64,000 bases of DNA from Gemmatimonadota bacterium (GTDB taxonomy: Bacteria > Gemmatimonadota > Gemmatimonadetes > Longimicrobiales > Gaopeijiaceae): positions 46,206 through 110,205 of the forward strand of contig SKKN01000007.1 in NCBI GenBank assembly GCA_007121455.1. Direction: 5' to 3'. The position numbers were made by a program, and so were the translations under genes. The notes under the pieces were generated by a model. It made no database searches. It was not told the origin of the DNA and saw only the letters and a list, made by a program, of their open reading frames with translations. The first letter of the stretch is position 1, and the number at the start of each line of letters is the position of its first letter. Below are positions 35,756 to 43,899 of the stretch, piece by piece.

Positions 35756-35976
35756 CTCGCGTGGTCGCCTCCGGTCTCGCCCTCTTCGTGTTCATGCTCC
35801 TCGTCGGTGGGGCGACGGAAGCAGTGGCGCAGACGGCGCCCGGCGCTTCGGCCGCGTCCATGCGGCATTTCTGGCACGTCTTCGCCGCATATGCCGTTGC
35901 ATGGCTCCTCATCCTGGGCTGGCTCTTCTCCGTCGCGCGACGGATCGGGAGGTTGGAGCGGCGCCTCGACCGGTAA
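35752..35976 (+). CDS. ccmD: CcmD family protein
   Basis: 74 residues from ATG 35752 (ATGA overlap with ccmC). A signal or first membrane segment (SGLALFVFMLLVGGATEAVA) precedes the CcmD-like part, HFWHVFAAYAVAWLLILGWL, with a basic tail RRIGRLERRLDR. CcmD is a small membrane subunit of the CcmABCD complex. A terminator-like hairpin lies 40 bases after the stop, so this ends the operon. Confidence 0.85.
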   Translation: MTRVVASGLALFVFMLLVGGATEAVAQTAPGASAASMRHFWHVFAAYAVAWLLILGWLFSVARRIGRLERRLDR

Positions 35977-36015
35977 CACGTGGGGTGGGAAGGGGCCGAG
36001 GGTGGAGCTCCTCCA

Positions 36016-36050
36016 CTCTCTCGGCGATCGGTCGCCGAGAGTGCTTATTT
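36016..36050. terminator. hairpin between ccmD and the convergent UPF0316 gene
   Basis: CTCTCGGCGA (36018-36027) pairs with TCGCCGAGAG (36032-36041) around the loop TCGG; on the plus strand TGCTTATTTCC follows. It sits between two convergent stop codons and may end transcription from both sides. The T-run is interrupted. Confidence 0.55.
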
Positions 36051-36581
36051 CCTGCGGGTCGTGAACATCCAGCCCCGGACGATCGAGCGGGGTTCCTCTA
36101 TGGACACGAACGCGTCCTCGTCCATCCTCTCCACCTCCCGCACCACTTCCCGGATCTGGCGTCGGGCGACCAGGCTGAGAAGGATGTTCACCGGACCATC
36201 CCGTCCCCGGCCATCGATCTCGGTGACACCGAACCCCCGCTCGCGCAGCTCCCGCGCCACCTCCGCTCCGCCGCTCCGACAGACGATTCGGACCGTGGCG
36301 AGCCCCACCGCCAGCTTCTCCTCCAGCCATAGCCCGGCTCCGGTGCCCGCGGCGAACCCGCCGGCGTACCCGAGGAGATGCCATACGCTGTTGAGGTGCT
36401 GGATCGCCGTGCCCACCGCGAGCACCCAGATCAGCGACTCGAAGAAGCCGATCACCGGTACCCAGGTCCGGATGTTCCGCATCGAGAGGAGCATCCTGAG
36501 CGTGGCCAGCGAGACATCCACGATCCGGAGCGCAAAGATCACGAGGGGCCCGAAAGGGCCGGCGAAGATCAGCTCAAGCAT
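36045..36581 (-). CDS. UPF0316/DUF5698-DUF2179 membrane protein
   Basis: 178 residues from ATG 36581, overlapping the stop of the preceding gene by eight bases. Membrane segments: LVIFALRIVDVSLATLRMLL, WVPVIGFFESLIWVLAVGTA and LLGYAGGFAAGTGAGLWL. The soluble C-terminal DUF2179 part has REVVREVERMDEDAFVSIEE and ends TTRRK. These proteins are widespread and uncharacterised; DUF2179 resembles cyclic-nucleotide or small-ligand domains of YitT-type proteins. It is the last gene of the minus-strand group begun by the DUF547 gene. Confidence 0.85.
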   Translation of the reverse strand: MLELIFAGPFGPLVIFALRIVDVSLATLRMLLSMRNIRTWVPVIGFFESLIWVLAVGTAIQHLNSVWHLLGYAGGFAAGTGAGLWLEEKLAVGLATVRIVCRSGGAEVARELRERGFGVTEIDGRGRDGPVNILLSLVARRQIREVVREVERMDEDAFVSIEEPRSIVRGWMFTTRRK

Positions 36582-37020
36582 CTTCGGGGTCGAGGTGCGC
36601 TTCCAGCGTGCGATTCGTGGCGTCGAGCACCGCGAGTACCGATCCACGGACCAGGTCCCCGCCCGGTGCCGCAGTCGAACCCAGCAGTCGGTATCGACGC
36701 TCCTCGCTCTGTCCGTAGACCAGGACGATCACGACCCATGCATCGAAGGCACGGACCGCCTTTACGCCTCTGAGCTCGAGGGCGAGGCGGTTCCTGGAGA
36801 CGGCCGTGATCGCCCGTAGCGCCGCCAGAGCACCCGCCTGAAGGCGGCCCTGATGAGTGTCGGTGCCATCTGCGTTCCCTTCGAAGGTCCGCCCCTTGGT
36901 CCATTCCACGGAAACGACGGCGCGGCAGCGACTATCGGGGAAGATTCGAAGATTCAGGTCGTGCAGGCGCACCCGTTCCCGTCGGTTGTCGGGGGCCCGG
37001 TCGTCGCTCGGCGAACTCAA
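36574..37020 (-). CDS. hypothetical protein upstream of UPF0316
   Basis: 148 residues if translation starts at TTG 37020, chosen because AGGAG lies six bases upstream; the frame is open to 37227 but the first part overlaps the glycosyltransferase gene and is low in complexity. I do not recognise the family. It appears as two similar beta-alpha units: RAVVSVEWTKGRTFEGNADG, then GALAALRAITAV, and later VVIVLVYGQSEERRYRLLGS, then LVRGSVLAVLDATNRTLEAH. No signal, membrane segment or catalytic motif is visible. It overlaps the UPF0316 start. Confidence 0.65.
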   Translation of the reverse strand: MSSPSDDRAPDNRRERVRLHDLNLRIFPDSRCRAVVSVEWTKGRTFEGNADGTDTHQGRLQAGALAALRAITAVSRNRLALELRGVKAVRAFDAWVVIVLVYGQSEERRYRLLGSTAAPGGDLVRGSVLAVLDATNRTLEAHLDPEDA

Positions 37021-37139
37021 ATCGAGCTCCTGTATCGGGTATGGGGAATGGGCACGGTCGAAGAGGAGGGAAAATCGTCGGGAGGGGAGTCGGGAGCAAG
37101 TTTTGGGGAAAAGGCGCGTCGGTGCGGCGGGAGGTATAT

Positions 37140-38465
37140 TCAGAGCCGGAAGGGCCCACCCGTATTCAGATCCTCCACCGTATCGATGTCCCGGAGGGTC
37201 TGGAGCCGTCTGGCGCGCAGCCCGCACCTCGCGACCTGGTCCTCACTGCGCCGCAGGACGTCGGAGGTGCTCCAGGGAATGGACTCGAAGAGCTCCGGGC
37301 ATGGTTGGGCGAGGGCGAGCAGGTAGTACCCTCCATCGAGTGCGGGCCCGAACACCACATCCGAGGTGTCGAGGGATCGGAACGCCTCCTCCACCCGGAA
37401 ACGGTCCACGTCGGGCGCATCCGTCCCTACGATGCAGACGCGGTCGGAGACCTCGAAGCATTCGCGGAACGCGCGGTCCATTCGAACGCCGAGGTCGCAC
37501 CCCGACTGCGGGCGGAAGCCGAGATCGTCCTCGCCGAGCCAATCCCGGATTTCGCACTCCGCATCCGGGGGGTCGTAGTAGACCACGATGCGATAGGGAC
37601 CTCCTCGTACGCCTTCGATCACACGGCGCCCGATTCCCCGATAGATCCTCGCCGCCGCCTCCGCGCCCAGCTCCTCTGCGAGTCTCGTCTTCACCTTTCC
37701 GGGCCTGGGTGCCTTCGCGAAGACGATGAGCGTCCAGCGGGGCTCGCGTGCCCGGGCCGGCTGTCCGTTCCGGTTTGGAACCCATCGGGAGAGGCGTGAG
37801 GGGGAAGCGCCCAACGAATGGAGGGCGATCAGCGCGGTGTTCTGCAGCCAGGTCGTCCAACGGCCATGCTGCTGGTAGCGGCGCGGGCTCGTGGAGAGAG
37901 CTGCCGGCAGGCGCTCCACAGGACCCATATGCCGGACGCGGCGCAGGAATTCCACGTCTTCGAGCAGGGGAACCTCCGGAAACCCTCCGGCGGTCCGGAA
38001 CGTGGTCGCGGAAACGAGGATTCCCTGGTCCCCGTACGGAAGACCGAGAAGCCTTTCCCGGAGGCGTTGGCCGACCTCGATGAACCTCCAGAACCAATGG
38101 GACCCTTCGAGGCGAAACCCGAAGTACGCGGACGAATCGGAATGAGCGTAATCGAGCCACTCTGCGAGGGCTCCTCCGGCTTCCGGCCCGAGCCGAGAGT
38201 CCGCATGGAGGAAAAGGAGCCAGGGGGTTTCGAGCACGGAGCGTCCAGCGTTCATCTGACGGGCGCGGCCAGGTTCGGAATGCAGCACCTCGACACCGGC
38301 GCTCCTCGCGATCGCCCGCGTACCATCGCGGGATCCGCCATCCACCACGACGGTGCGGTGAGGAACGGGAAGTCGTTCCAGGTCCGCGAGGAGGAGCGGG
38401 AGCCGTTCAGCCTCGTCGAGGGTGGGGATCACCACTCCCAGAAGGGGAGGTCTGCCCTCCGTCAC
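37140..38465 (-). CDS. fused TIGR04283-type glycosyltransferase and TIGR04282-type nucleotidyltransferase-like protein
   Basis: 441 residues from GTG 38465 (GTGA overlap with the DUF547 gene); TTG 38489 is an alternative. Residues about 1-220 are a GT-A transferase: LGVVIPTLDEAERLPLLLAD, VVVDGGSRDGTRAIA, ARQMNAGRSVLETPWLLFLH, LPYGDQGILV. Residues about 240-441 are a second domain: IVFAKAPRPGKVKTRLAEEL, CIVGTDAPDV, VFGPALDGGYYLLAL, WSTSDVLRR. These match the TIGR04283 and TIGR04282 families, which are named for arsenosugar synthesis and are often separate adjacent genes. No arsenic methyltransferase or ArsS-like radical SAM gene is in the window, so the product is unknown. Confidence 0.88.
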   Translation of the reverse strand: MTEGRPPLLGVVIPTLDEAERLPLLLADLERLPVPHRTVVVDGGSRDGTRAIARSAGVEVLHSEPGRARQMNAGRSVLETPWLLFLHADSRLGPEAGGALAEWLDYAHSDSSAYFGFRLEGSHWFWRFIEVGQRLRERLLGLPYGDQGILVSATTFRTAGGFPEVPLLEDVEFLRRVRHMGPVERLPAALSTSPRRYQQHGRWTTWLQNTALIALHSLGASPSRLSRWVPNRNGQPARAREPRWTLIVFAKAPRPGKVKTRLAEELGAEAAARIYRGIGRRVIEGVRGGPYRIVVYYDPPDAECEIRDWLGEDDLGFRPQSGCDLGVRMDRAFRECFEVSDRVCIVGTDAPDVDRFRVEEAFRSLDTSDVVFGPALDGGYYLLALAQPCPELFESIPWSTSDVLRRSEDQVARCGLRARRLQTLRDIDTVEDLNTGGPFRL

Positions 38466-39334
38466 CGGTCGACGTCGTTCAGCGTCCAATCGTACTCGAA
38501 GAATTCAATGCGGGTGTCGGGGTGGAGAAGAATCTCGCGCGTCTCCTCGTCCACGAGCTCCGCGAAGAACTCCTTCGTTCCCTCCTCCTCCCCGAAATCC
38601 TCCGAGAACCAGTCGACGATGCGGTTGAGGCGCAGTGTCGGACCCGGTTCCTCCTCCAGGAGGAAGTGGGCAGGGTCGTTCACGAAGTTCCGGGTCGCCC
38701 GCTGTAGCTGAGCCTCCAAATCCTCGGGCACATAGGCCTCCTCCCAGAGCGGGGGGCAGCTCACGGCCGCGCAGTTCACCGCGAAATGGATCCGGGGCTC
38801 CTGGTACCGCGGACGGATGATCTCGTGCTCGATCTCGTCGAGGGAGCGCATGCTTCCGGCGACCTCGCAAAACTCGCCATCGAAGACATCACGGATCCAC
38901 CATACGGAGTTGCGAGGTCGGCTCGTGGCCATGTTTCGGAACCACTGGACCATCCCCACCCCGCGCGCCTCGATCGGGTAGTGATCGGCGACGAGTTGGA
39001 GCATGCATGCGTTGTATGCATTGATCCAGAACGCCAGCTGTGCCTCTCGGTCGGCCCGCGCGAGCTCCCCGGAATCGGTTCGGGCCAGCTCGTGCATGTA
39101 CCGATCCAGCGTCACGCGCTGGCCTTCCAGGCGCTCGTAGTCGACACGAGGGAACTCCACCACATTCCGCAGGACCTCGGTGAAGGTGGAATGATCCGGA
39201 ATCGACTGAGCGGCGGCATTCTCCGCCGCGAACCCGAAGGTAGGGAGGAGGAGCGCGATCACCGCGGCACCCCGGGGCAGCGGGCTCCCGGGGAAGATGG
39301 GGGCTCCGGCAAGCGCAGATCTGAAGGTCCTCAT
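38462..39334 (-). CDS. exported DUF547 protein
   Basis: 290 residues from ATG 39334, with GGAG five bases before. A signal peptide (LPRGAAVIALLLPTFGFAAE) precedes the DUF547 fold: FWINAYNACMLQLVADHYPI, IHFAVNCAAVSCPPLWEEAY with a conserved Cys, and FFEYDWTLNDVDR at the C-terminus. DUF547 has a papain-like or transglutaminase-like fold and no settled activity. It is the first gene of a four-gene minus-strand group and overlaps the fused glycosyltransferase. Confidence 0.88.
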   Translation of the reverse strand: MRTFRSALAGAPIFPGSPLPRGAAVIALLLPTFGFAAENAAAQSIPDHSTFTEVLRNVVEFPRVDYERLEGQRVTLDRYMHELARTDSGELARADREAQLAFWINAYNACMLQLVADHYPIEARGVGMVQWFRNMATSRPRNSVWWIRDVFDGEFCEVAGSMRSLDEIEHEIIRPRYQEPRIHFAVNCAAVSCPPLWEEAYVPEDLEAQLQRATRNFVNDPAHFLLEEEPGPTLRLNRIVDWFSEDFGEEEGTKEFFAELVDEETREILLHPDTRIEFFEYDWTLNDVDR

Positions 39335-39645
39335 GAGAGCTCCATGCTCGGGCAGGTCGAATCGTTTCCCACCATCGGAACCCGCCGCACTCGCGTGGGG
39401 TTCCGTGGCCGGGTCTGCGGACGGCGGCCGAAGGACTTCGTGCAGGGCTCCCGATCCGGAGGTCCCGGGACCCGAACGCCCATGGACCGGACCCCAGATC
39501 CCCCCCATCCTGGAGGGTCAGCCGACACGCCCGGCGGGGTCTTTCGCAGTTTCTTCGGGTATGGTACTTTCTCACCAGTGGGCGGGATGGGTGGAGGAAA
39601 TCGAGACCTCCACCTCCTTCAGGCCCCCGGCAACGGAGCAGCGCG
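39335..39645. other. intergenic region between DUF547 gene and recA
   Basis: 311 bases between divergent genes; it must hold both promoters. I see no clear consensus boxes. A possible recA -10 is TACTTT (39565-39570) with a weak TTTCGC (39542-39547) 17 bases upstream. I could not identify a LexA-type palindrome. No ORF or RNA gene was found. Confidence 0.5.
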
Positions 39646-40704
39646 ATGGCGACGGTGGAACTCAGCGAGCAAAAGCAGAAGGATCTCAAGACTGCGCTCA
39701 CACAGATCGAGCGTCAGCACGGAAAGGGCGCGATCATGCGGATGGGGGTGGATGGCGCCCGGGTCCAGATCGAAGGGATTCCCACCGGCGCCATCAACCT
39801 CGACGCGGCCATTGGGGTCGGGGGGATTCCCCGGGGCCGGATCAGTGAGATCTACGGGCCCGAGTCGAGCGGTAAGACGACACTCTGTCTCCACATCATC
39901 GCGAACGCCCAGAAGCGAGGCGGGATCGCCGCGTTCGTCGATGCGGAGCATGCGCTCGACGTCCAATATGCGAGAAAGCTGGGGGTGGATGTCGACAACC
40001 TCCTCGTCTCCCAGCCGGATACCGGTGAGCAGGCATTGGAGATCGCGGAGGTCCTCATCCGGAGCAACGCCGTCGACGTGGTCGTGGTGGACTCCGTGGC
40101 CGCCCTCGTCCCGCGGGCCGAGATCGAAGGCGAGATGGGTGATTCCCATGTGGGCCTCCAGGCCCGCCTCATGAGCCAGGCACTCAGGAAGCTGACCGGA
40201 GCGGTGAGTCGCTCCCATACCTCCGTGGTCTTCACGAATCAGATCCGCGAGAAGGTGGGCGTGATGTTCGGGAGCCCCGAGACGACGTCGGGGGGGAGAG
40301 CGCTCAAGTTCTACGCGTCGGTTCGCCTCGATATCCGCAGAATCGGGGCGATCAAGGACGGGCAGGACCTCGTGGGGAATCGCACACGGGTGAAGGTCGT
40401 GAAAAACAAATGCGCACCCCCTTTCAAACAAGCCGAATTCGACATTCTCTACAACGAGGGGATCAGCCATACGAGCCTCCTCATCGACCTCGGGGCGGAG
40501 ACCGGGATCGTCGAGAAGTCCGGAGCCTGGTACTCGTACGGTGATTTGAGGCTCGGACAGGGTAAGGAGAACGCCCGCCAGTTCCTCCTCGAGAATGAGG
40601 ACATCATCGAGGAGTTGGATCGAAAGATCCGAGCAGCCCTGGAACTGCCCGGCAGCGGCCCCGAAGCGGACGAGGTGCCCGGGGAGACGCAGGAGGCCTC
40701 CTGA
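39646..40704 (+). CDS. recA: recombinase RecA
   Basis: 352 residues. RecA motifs: [17 protein letters not shown] start ([19 protein letters not shown]), [18 protein letters not shown] (Walker A near residue 71), [40 protein letters not shown] (Walker B and loop 1), [20 protein letters not shown] (loop 2) and [17 protein letters not shown]. An acidic tail follows. RecA forms filaments on single-stranded DNA for recombination and triggers LexA cleavage. No recX follows; a hairpin and the alaS promoter do. Confidence 0.98.
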   Translation: MATVELSEQKQKDLKTALTQIERQHGKGAIMRMGVDGARVQIEGIPTGAINLDAAIGVGGIPRGRISEIYGPESSGKTTLCLHIIANAQKRGGIAAFVDAEHALDVQYARKLGVDVDNLLVSQPDTGEQALEIAEVLIRSNAVDVVVVDSVAALVPRAEIEGEMGDSHVGLQARLMSQALRKLTGAVSRSHTSVVFTNQIREKVGVMFGSPETTSGGRALKFYASVRLDIRRIGAIKDGQDLVGNRTRVKVVKNKCAPPFKQAEFDILYNEGISHTSLLIDLGAETGIVEKSGAWYSYGDLRLGQGKENARQFLLENEDIIEELDRKIRAALELPGSGPEADEVPGETQEAS

Positions 40705-40755
40705 CGGCCCCAGGGAGTCCGGGAGGACGTCACCGCTTGCAACTGCCTGGGCGAG

Positions 40756-40788
40756 ATCCGGGGGCCTTCGGGAACGGAGCCCCCGGAT
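40756..40788 (+). terminator. hairpin after recA
   Basis: ATCCGGGGGC (40756-40765) pairs with GCCCCCGGAT (40779-40788), ten base pairs with a 13-base loop, 52 bases after the recA stop. TCTCGTATTGAG follows, so the T-run is poor. Confidence 0.65.
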
Positions 40789-40795
40789 TCTCGTA

Positions 40796-40825
40796 TTGAG
40801 GGATGTCGGGCATGGCCCTTATACT
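40796..40825 (+). promoter_or_regulatory. predicted promoter for alaS
   Basis: TTGAGG (40796-40801), 18 bases, TATACT (40820-40825). It begins just after the recA hairpin and gives a leader of about 70 bases. Confidence 0.65.
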
Positions 40826-40903
40826 CGCCGGGCGCGCTTCGCTCCGTTTCCGTCCTGCTGCTCATCGCGGCAGGGGCGGCTTGTCCTGTTGCCAGGGTGA
40901 TTG

Positions 40904-43594
40904 ATGAAGGCTTCCGAGATACGACGTCGATTTCTCGACTACTTTCAGCTCCGCGGCCACGAGCTCGTTCCGAGTGGGCCTCTGGTCCCCCCCGACGACC
41001 CGACCCTCCTCTTCACGAATGCAGGAATGGTGCAATTCAAGCAGGTGTTCATCGGAGAGGAGGTGAGGCCGTACCGAAGGGCTGTGACGGCTCAGAAGTG
41101 TGTTCGTGCCGGAGGCAAGCACAACGATCTCGAGCAGGTGGGCAAGACCGCTCGGCATCACACCTTCTTCGAGATGCTGGGCAATTTCTCGTTCGGAGAC
41201 TACTTCAAGCGCGACGCGATCCATTACGCCTGGGAGTTCCTCACCGGTGAAATCGGGCTCGACCCGGAGCGGATCTTCGTCACCGTGCATCACTCCGACG
41301 ACGAAGCCGCGCTTCTTTGGAAGGAGGTGGCCGGAGTCGAACCCTCCCGAATCTTCCGCCTCGGGGATGCGGATAACTTCTGGCAGATGGCGGACACCGG
41401 TCCGTGTGGGCCTTGCTCGGAACTCCATTACGACCTGCGACCCTCGTCCGAGCGGCAAGGAGGTCTCTCCCGCGAATCGTTTGAGGCACTCGGCGACGAG
41501 GGGCGGATCCTCGAACTCTGGAATCTCGTCTTCATGCAGTTCGACCGGAGTGAGGACGGTTCGCTCGAACCGCTCCCTGCGCCGTCGATCGATACGGGGG
41601 CGGGCCTGGAGCGGATCGCGGCCGTTCTCCAGGAGGTGGATTCGAACTACCACACAGACTTGTTCCTTCCGCTTCTCGACCGGGTGGCCGAGATCGTCGG
41701 GGAGCCATATCGGGCGGATACGGAGGAGGGGGTCAGCTACCGAGTGCTCGCGGATCACGCCCGGGCCGTCGCGTTCCTTCTCGCGGATGGAGTCTTCCCG
41801 TCGAACGAAGGCCGGGGGTATGTGCTCCGCCGGATCCTGAGGCGGGGGGTCCGACACGCGTGGTTGCTCGGGCGCCGCGACCCGACGCTGGTCGACGTCG
41901 TGGACGCCGTGGTGAAGGAGATGGGATCGACCTATCCCACGCTCCGGGAACGGCAGGACCACCTCCTTCGCGTCACCCGCGCGGAGGAGGAGCGCTTCTT
42001 CCAGACCATCGAGGGCGGGATGGATCGGTTCGACCGGATCGCGCCCCGTGCGGAAGCGAGCCCGAGGGGCCCGGACGGCGGATCGTCCCCCATCATCCCC
42101 GGGGAGGAGGTGTTCCGGTTGTACGACACCTTCGGCTTTCCCCATGATTTGACCCGGGTCATGGCGGAGGAACGGGGATACGACGTGGACCTGGAGGGGT
42201 TCGAAGAGGAACTCCAGGCGCAGCGCCTCCGCAGCCGCGCGGACCGGGCCCGAAGTCGTGCGGATGCCGAAGATGAGGATTCCTCTGGGTGGGCGGTCCT
42301 GGATCCCGATCGGGAACAGGTCTTCGTCGGATACGACCAGACGGAGGTGGAGACGAACGCCTTCGCCTTTCGCAGGGAGAACGGCTCGGCGGGGCTCGTG
42401 CTGGAGAAGAACCCGTTCTACCTCGAGAGTGGTGGCCAGGTCTCGGACCGAGGAGAGGTACAGGGGGAGGGTTGGTCACTCCGCGTGGAGCGGGTGGTGC
42501 CTCTGGGCGACCGAACTGCGGTGGTGGGCTCCCTGAGTGGAGAACGGGCTCCGAGCGATCCCTCGGGTCCGATCGAGGTGACCGCGCGGGTCGATGCCGA
42601 AGCGCGCCACGATACCGAGCGGAACCATACCGCGACGCATCTCCTGCATGCAGCCCTTCGAGAGGTCCTCGGGAGCCACGTCGTTCAGCGGGGGTCACTG
42701 GTGGCTCCGGACCGGCTCCGGTTCGACTTCACCCACCCGGGCCCGATGACGCCGGAGGAGATCGAGCGGGTGGAGCGGCAGGTGAACGATGCGATCTGGC
42801 GAGACCTTCCGCTCCGCTTCAAGACGACGAGCTATGAAGAGGCCGTGGCACGGGGCGCGATCGCGCTCTTCGGAGAAAAGTACGAGGACCTCGTGCGTGT
42901 GGTTGAAGTTCCAGGGGTTAGCATGGAGCTCTGCGGGGGGACCCATCTCCGCCATACGGGGGAGGCTGGCCTCTTCCTCATCATGAAGGAGGGGGGTGTC
43001 GCCTCCGGCGTCCGCAGGATCGAAGCGCTCACCGGGAAGGCCGCGTACGAGCAGGTCGATGCGCTTCGTCGGCGAGTGCGAGAGGCGGTCGAGGTCCTGA
43101 AGACGAAGCCGGAGAACCTCGTCGACCGGATCCGCCGGGTCCAGGAGGAGCGGGACGAGTTGGAGCGCCACGTGGAGGATCTCCGACGGAGCGGGGGGTC
43201 ATCGGAGGACCTGGTTCAGGACCGCGTCCTCGAGATCGAATCCGGAGCCTCGGTCCGCTACCGCGCCTACCGAATGAAGGCCAGGGACGCGGACGAGGTG
43301 CGGAGCTTCGGGGATGCATTTCTGGCGTCGGAACGCGAGGGTGTCGCGGTCATCGCGGCGGAGCTTCCGGAGGAGAAGTTCACCCTTTTCGCCTTTGTGA
43401 CGGACGACCTCATCGGCCGCGGTGTTCGTGCGGACCAAATCGTTCGCGGCGTCGCGGAGGTGGTCGGTGGACGAGGCGGCGGTCGGCCTCACATGGCTCA
43501 GGCGGGCGTGGTGGATCCCGAACGGATCGACGCAGCACTCGAAGCCGGGATCGAGATCTTGTCCCGCGGAACCGTGGGTTCGGCAGAGTCATGA
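40904..43594 (+). CDS. alaS: alanine-tRNA ligase
   Basis: 896 residues from ATG 40904 (the TTG at 40901 adds one residue). Class II catalytic motifs: IRRRFLDYFQLRGHELVPSG, FTNAGMVQFKQVFIGEE, TARHHTFFEMLGNFSFGDYF, DTGAGLERIAAVLQ. The editing domain has NHTATHLLHAALREVLG and SMELCGGTHLRHTGEAGLF, giving the zinc-binding His/Cys set, and RPHMAQAG lies in the C-terminal C-Ala domain. AlaRS charges tRNA-Ala and clears Ser/Gly. The stop overlaps the next ORF by ATGA. Confidence 0.97.
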   Translation: MKASEIRRRFLDYFQLRGHELVPSGPLVPPDDPTLLFTNAGMVQFKQVFIGEEVRPYRRAVTAQKCVRAGGKHNDLEQVGKTARHHTFFEMLGNFSFGDYFKRDAIHYAWEFLTGEIGLDPERIFVTVHHSDDEAALLWKEVAGVEPSRIFRLGDADNFWQMADTGPCGPCSELHYDLRPSSERQGGLSRESFEALGDEGRILELWNLVFMQFDRSEDGSLEPLPAPSIDTGAGLERIAAVLQEVDSNYHTDLFLPLLDRVAEIVGEPYRADTEEGVSYRVLADHARAVAFLLADGVFPSNEGRGYVLRRILRRGVRHAWLLGRRDPTLVDVVDAVVKEMGSTYPTLRERQDHLLRVTRAEEERFFQTIEGGMDRFDRIAPRAEASPRGPDGGSSPIIPGEEVFRLYDTFGFPHDLTRVMAEERGYDVDLEGFEEELQAQRLRSRADRARSRADAEDEDSSGWAVLDPDREQVFVGYDQTEVETNAFAFRRENGSAGLVLEKNPFYLESGGQVSDRGEVQGEGWSLRVERVVPLGDRTAVVGSLSGERAPSDPSGPIEVTARVDAEARHDTERNHTATHLLHAALREVLGSHVVQRGSLVAPDRLRFDFTHPGPMTPEEIERVERQVNDAIWRDLPLRFKTTSYEEAVARGAIALFGEKYEDLVRVVEVPGVSMELCGGTHLRHTGEAGLFLIMKEGGVASGVRRIEALTGKAAYEQVDALRRRVREAVEVLKTKPENLVDRIRRVQEERDELERHVEDLRRSGGSSEDLVQDRVLEIESGASVRYRAYRMKARDADEVRSFGDAFLASEREGVAVIAAELPEEKFTLFAFVTDDLIGRGVRADQIVRGVAEVVGGRGGGRPHMAQAGVVDPERIDAALEAGIEILSRGTVGSAES

Positions 43595-43899
43595 CGGAGA
43601 CGGTGAGCGATTGGTTGGACAGGCGGCGTCCAGCCGCGCCCGAGGAGCTCGACCGGAGGCTTCGGCCGCATGTGGCGGGCTCGGCCCCTCCGCTCGAGGC
43701 ACTGGTGTCGGCGACGGAGTCCGCTCTGGGTGCAGTGTTGGGGGCCCCCGATTCCAGGGAGCGAGCCGCAGCATACGAGCTTCTGGCTGCGGATGCGCTT
43801 CTCACCTACGCGTGTGAGGCCGCGATCGAAGGCGCGCACCCCGAGGCGGCACTGGAAGGGGTGCTGGAGCATCTGGGCCGCATGGGCGGCGAAGGGTGA
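43591..43899 (+). CDS. small hypothetical protein between alaS and a PHP gene
   Basis: 102 residues; not recognised. It overlaps alaS by ATGA and the next gene by GTGA, so it is a tightly coupled middle gene. The sequence is Ala/Glu/Leu-rich and probably all helical (LEALVSATESALGAVLG, ERAAAYELLAADALLTYACE, AALEGVLEHLGRM). There is no signal or membrane segment and only one Cys. The exact gene spacing argues that it is real. Confidence 0.65.
   Translation: MTETVSDWLDRRRPAAPEELDRRLRPHVAGSAPPLEALVSATESALGAVLGAPDSRERAAAYELLAADALLTYACEAAIEGAHPEAALEGVLEHLGRMGGEG

Noticed and set aside
39335..39645. LexA-type SOS box before recA
   Set aside because: No palindrome of a known LexA type was found by reading; lineage-specific boxes remain possible.
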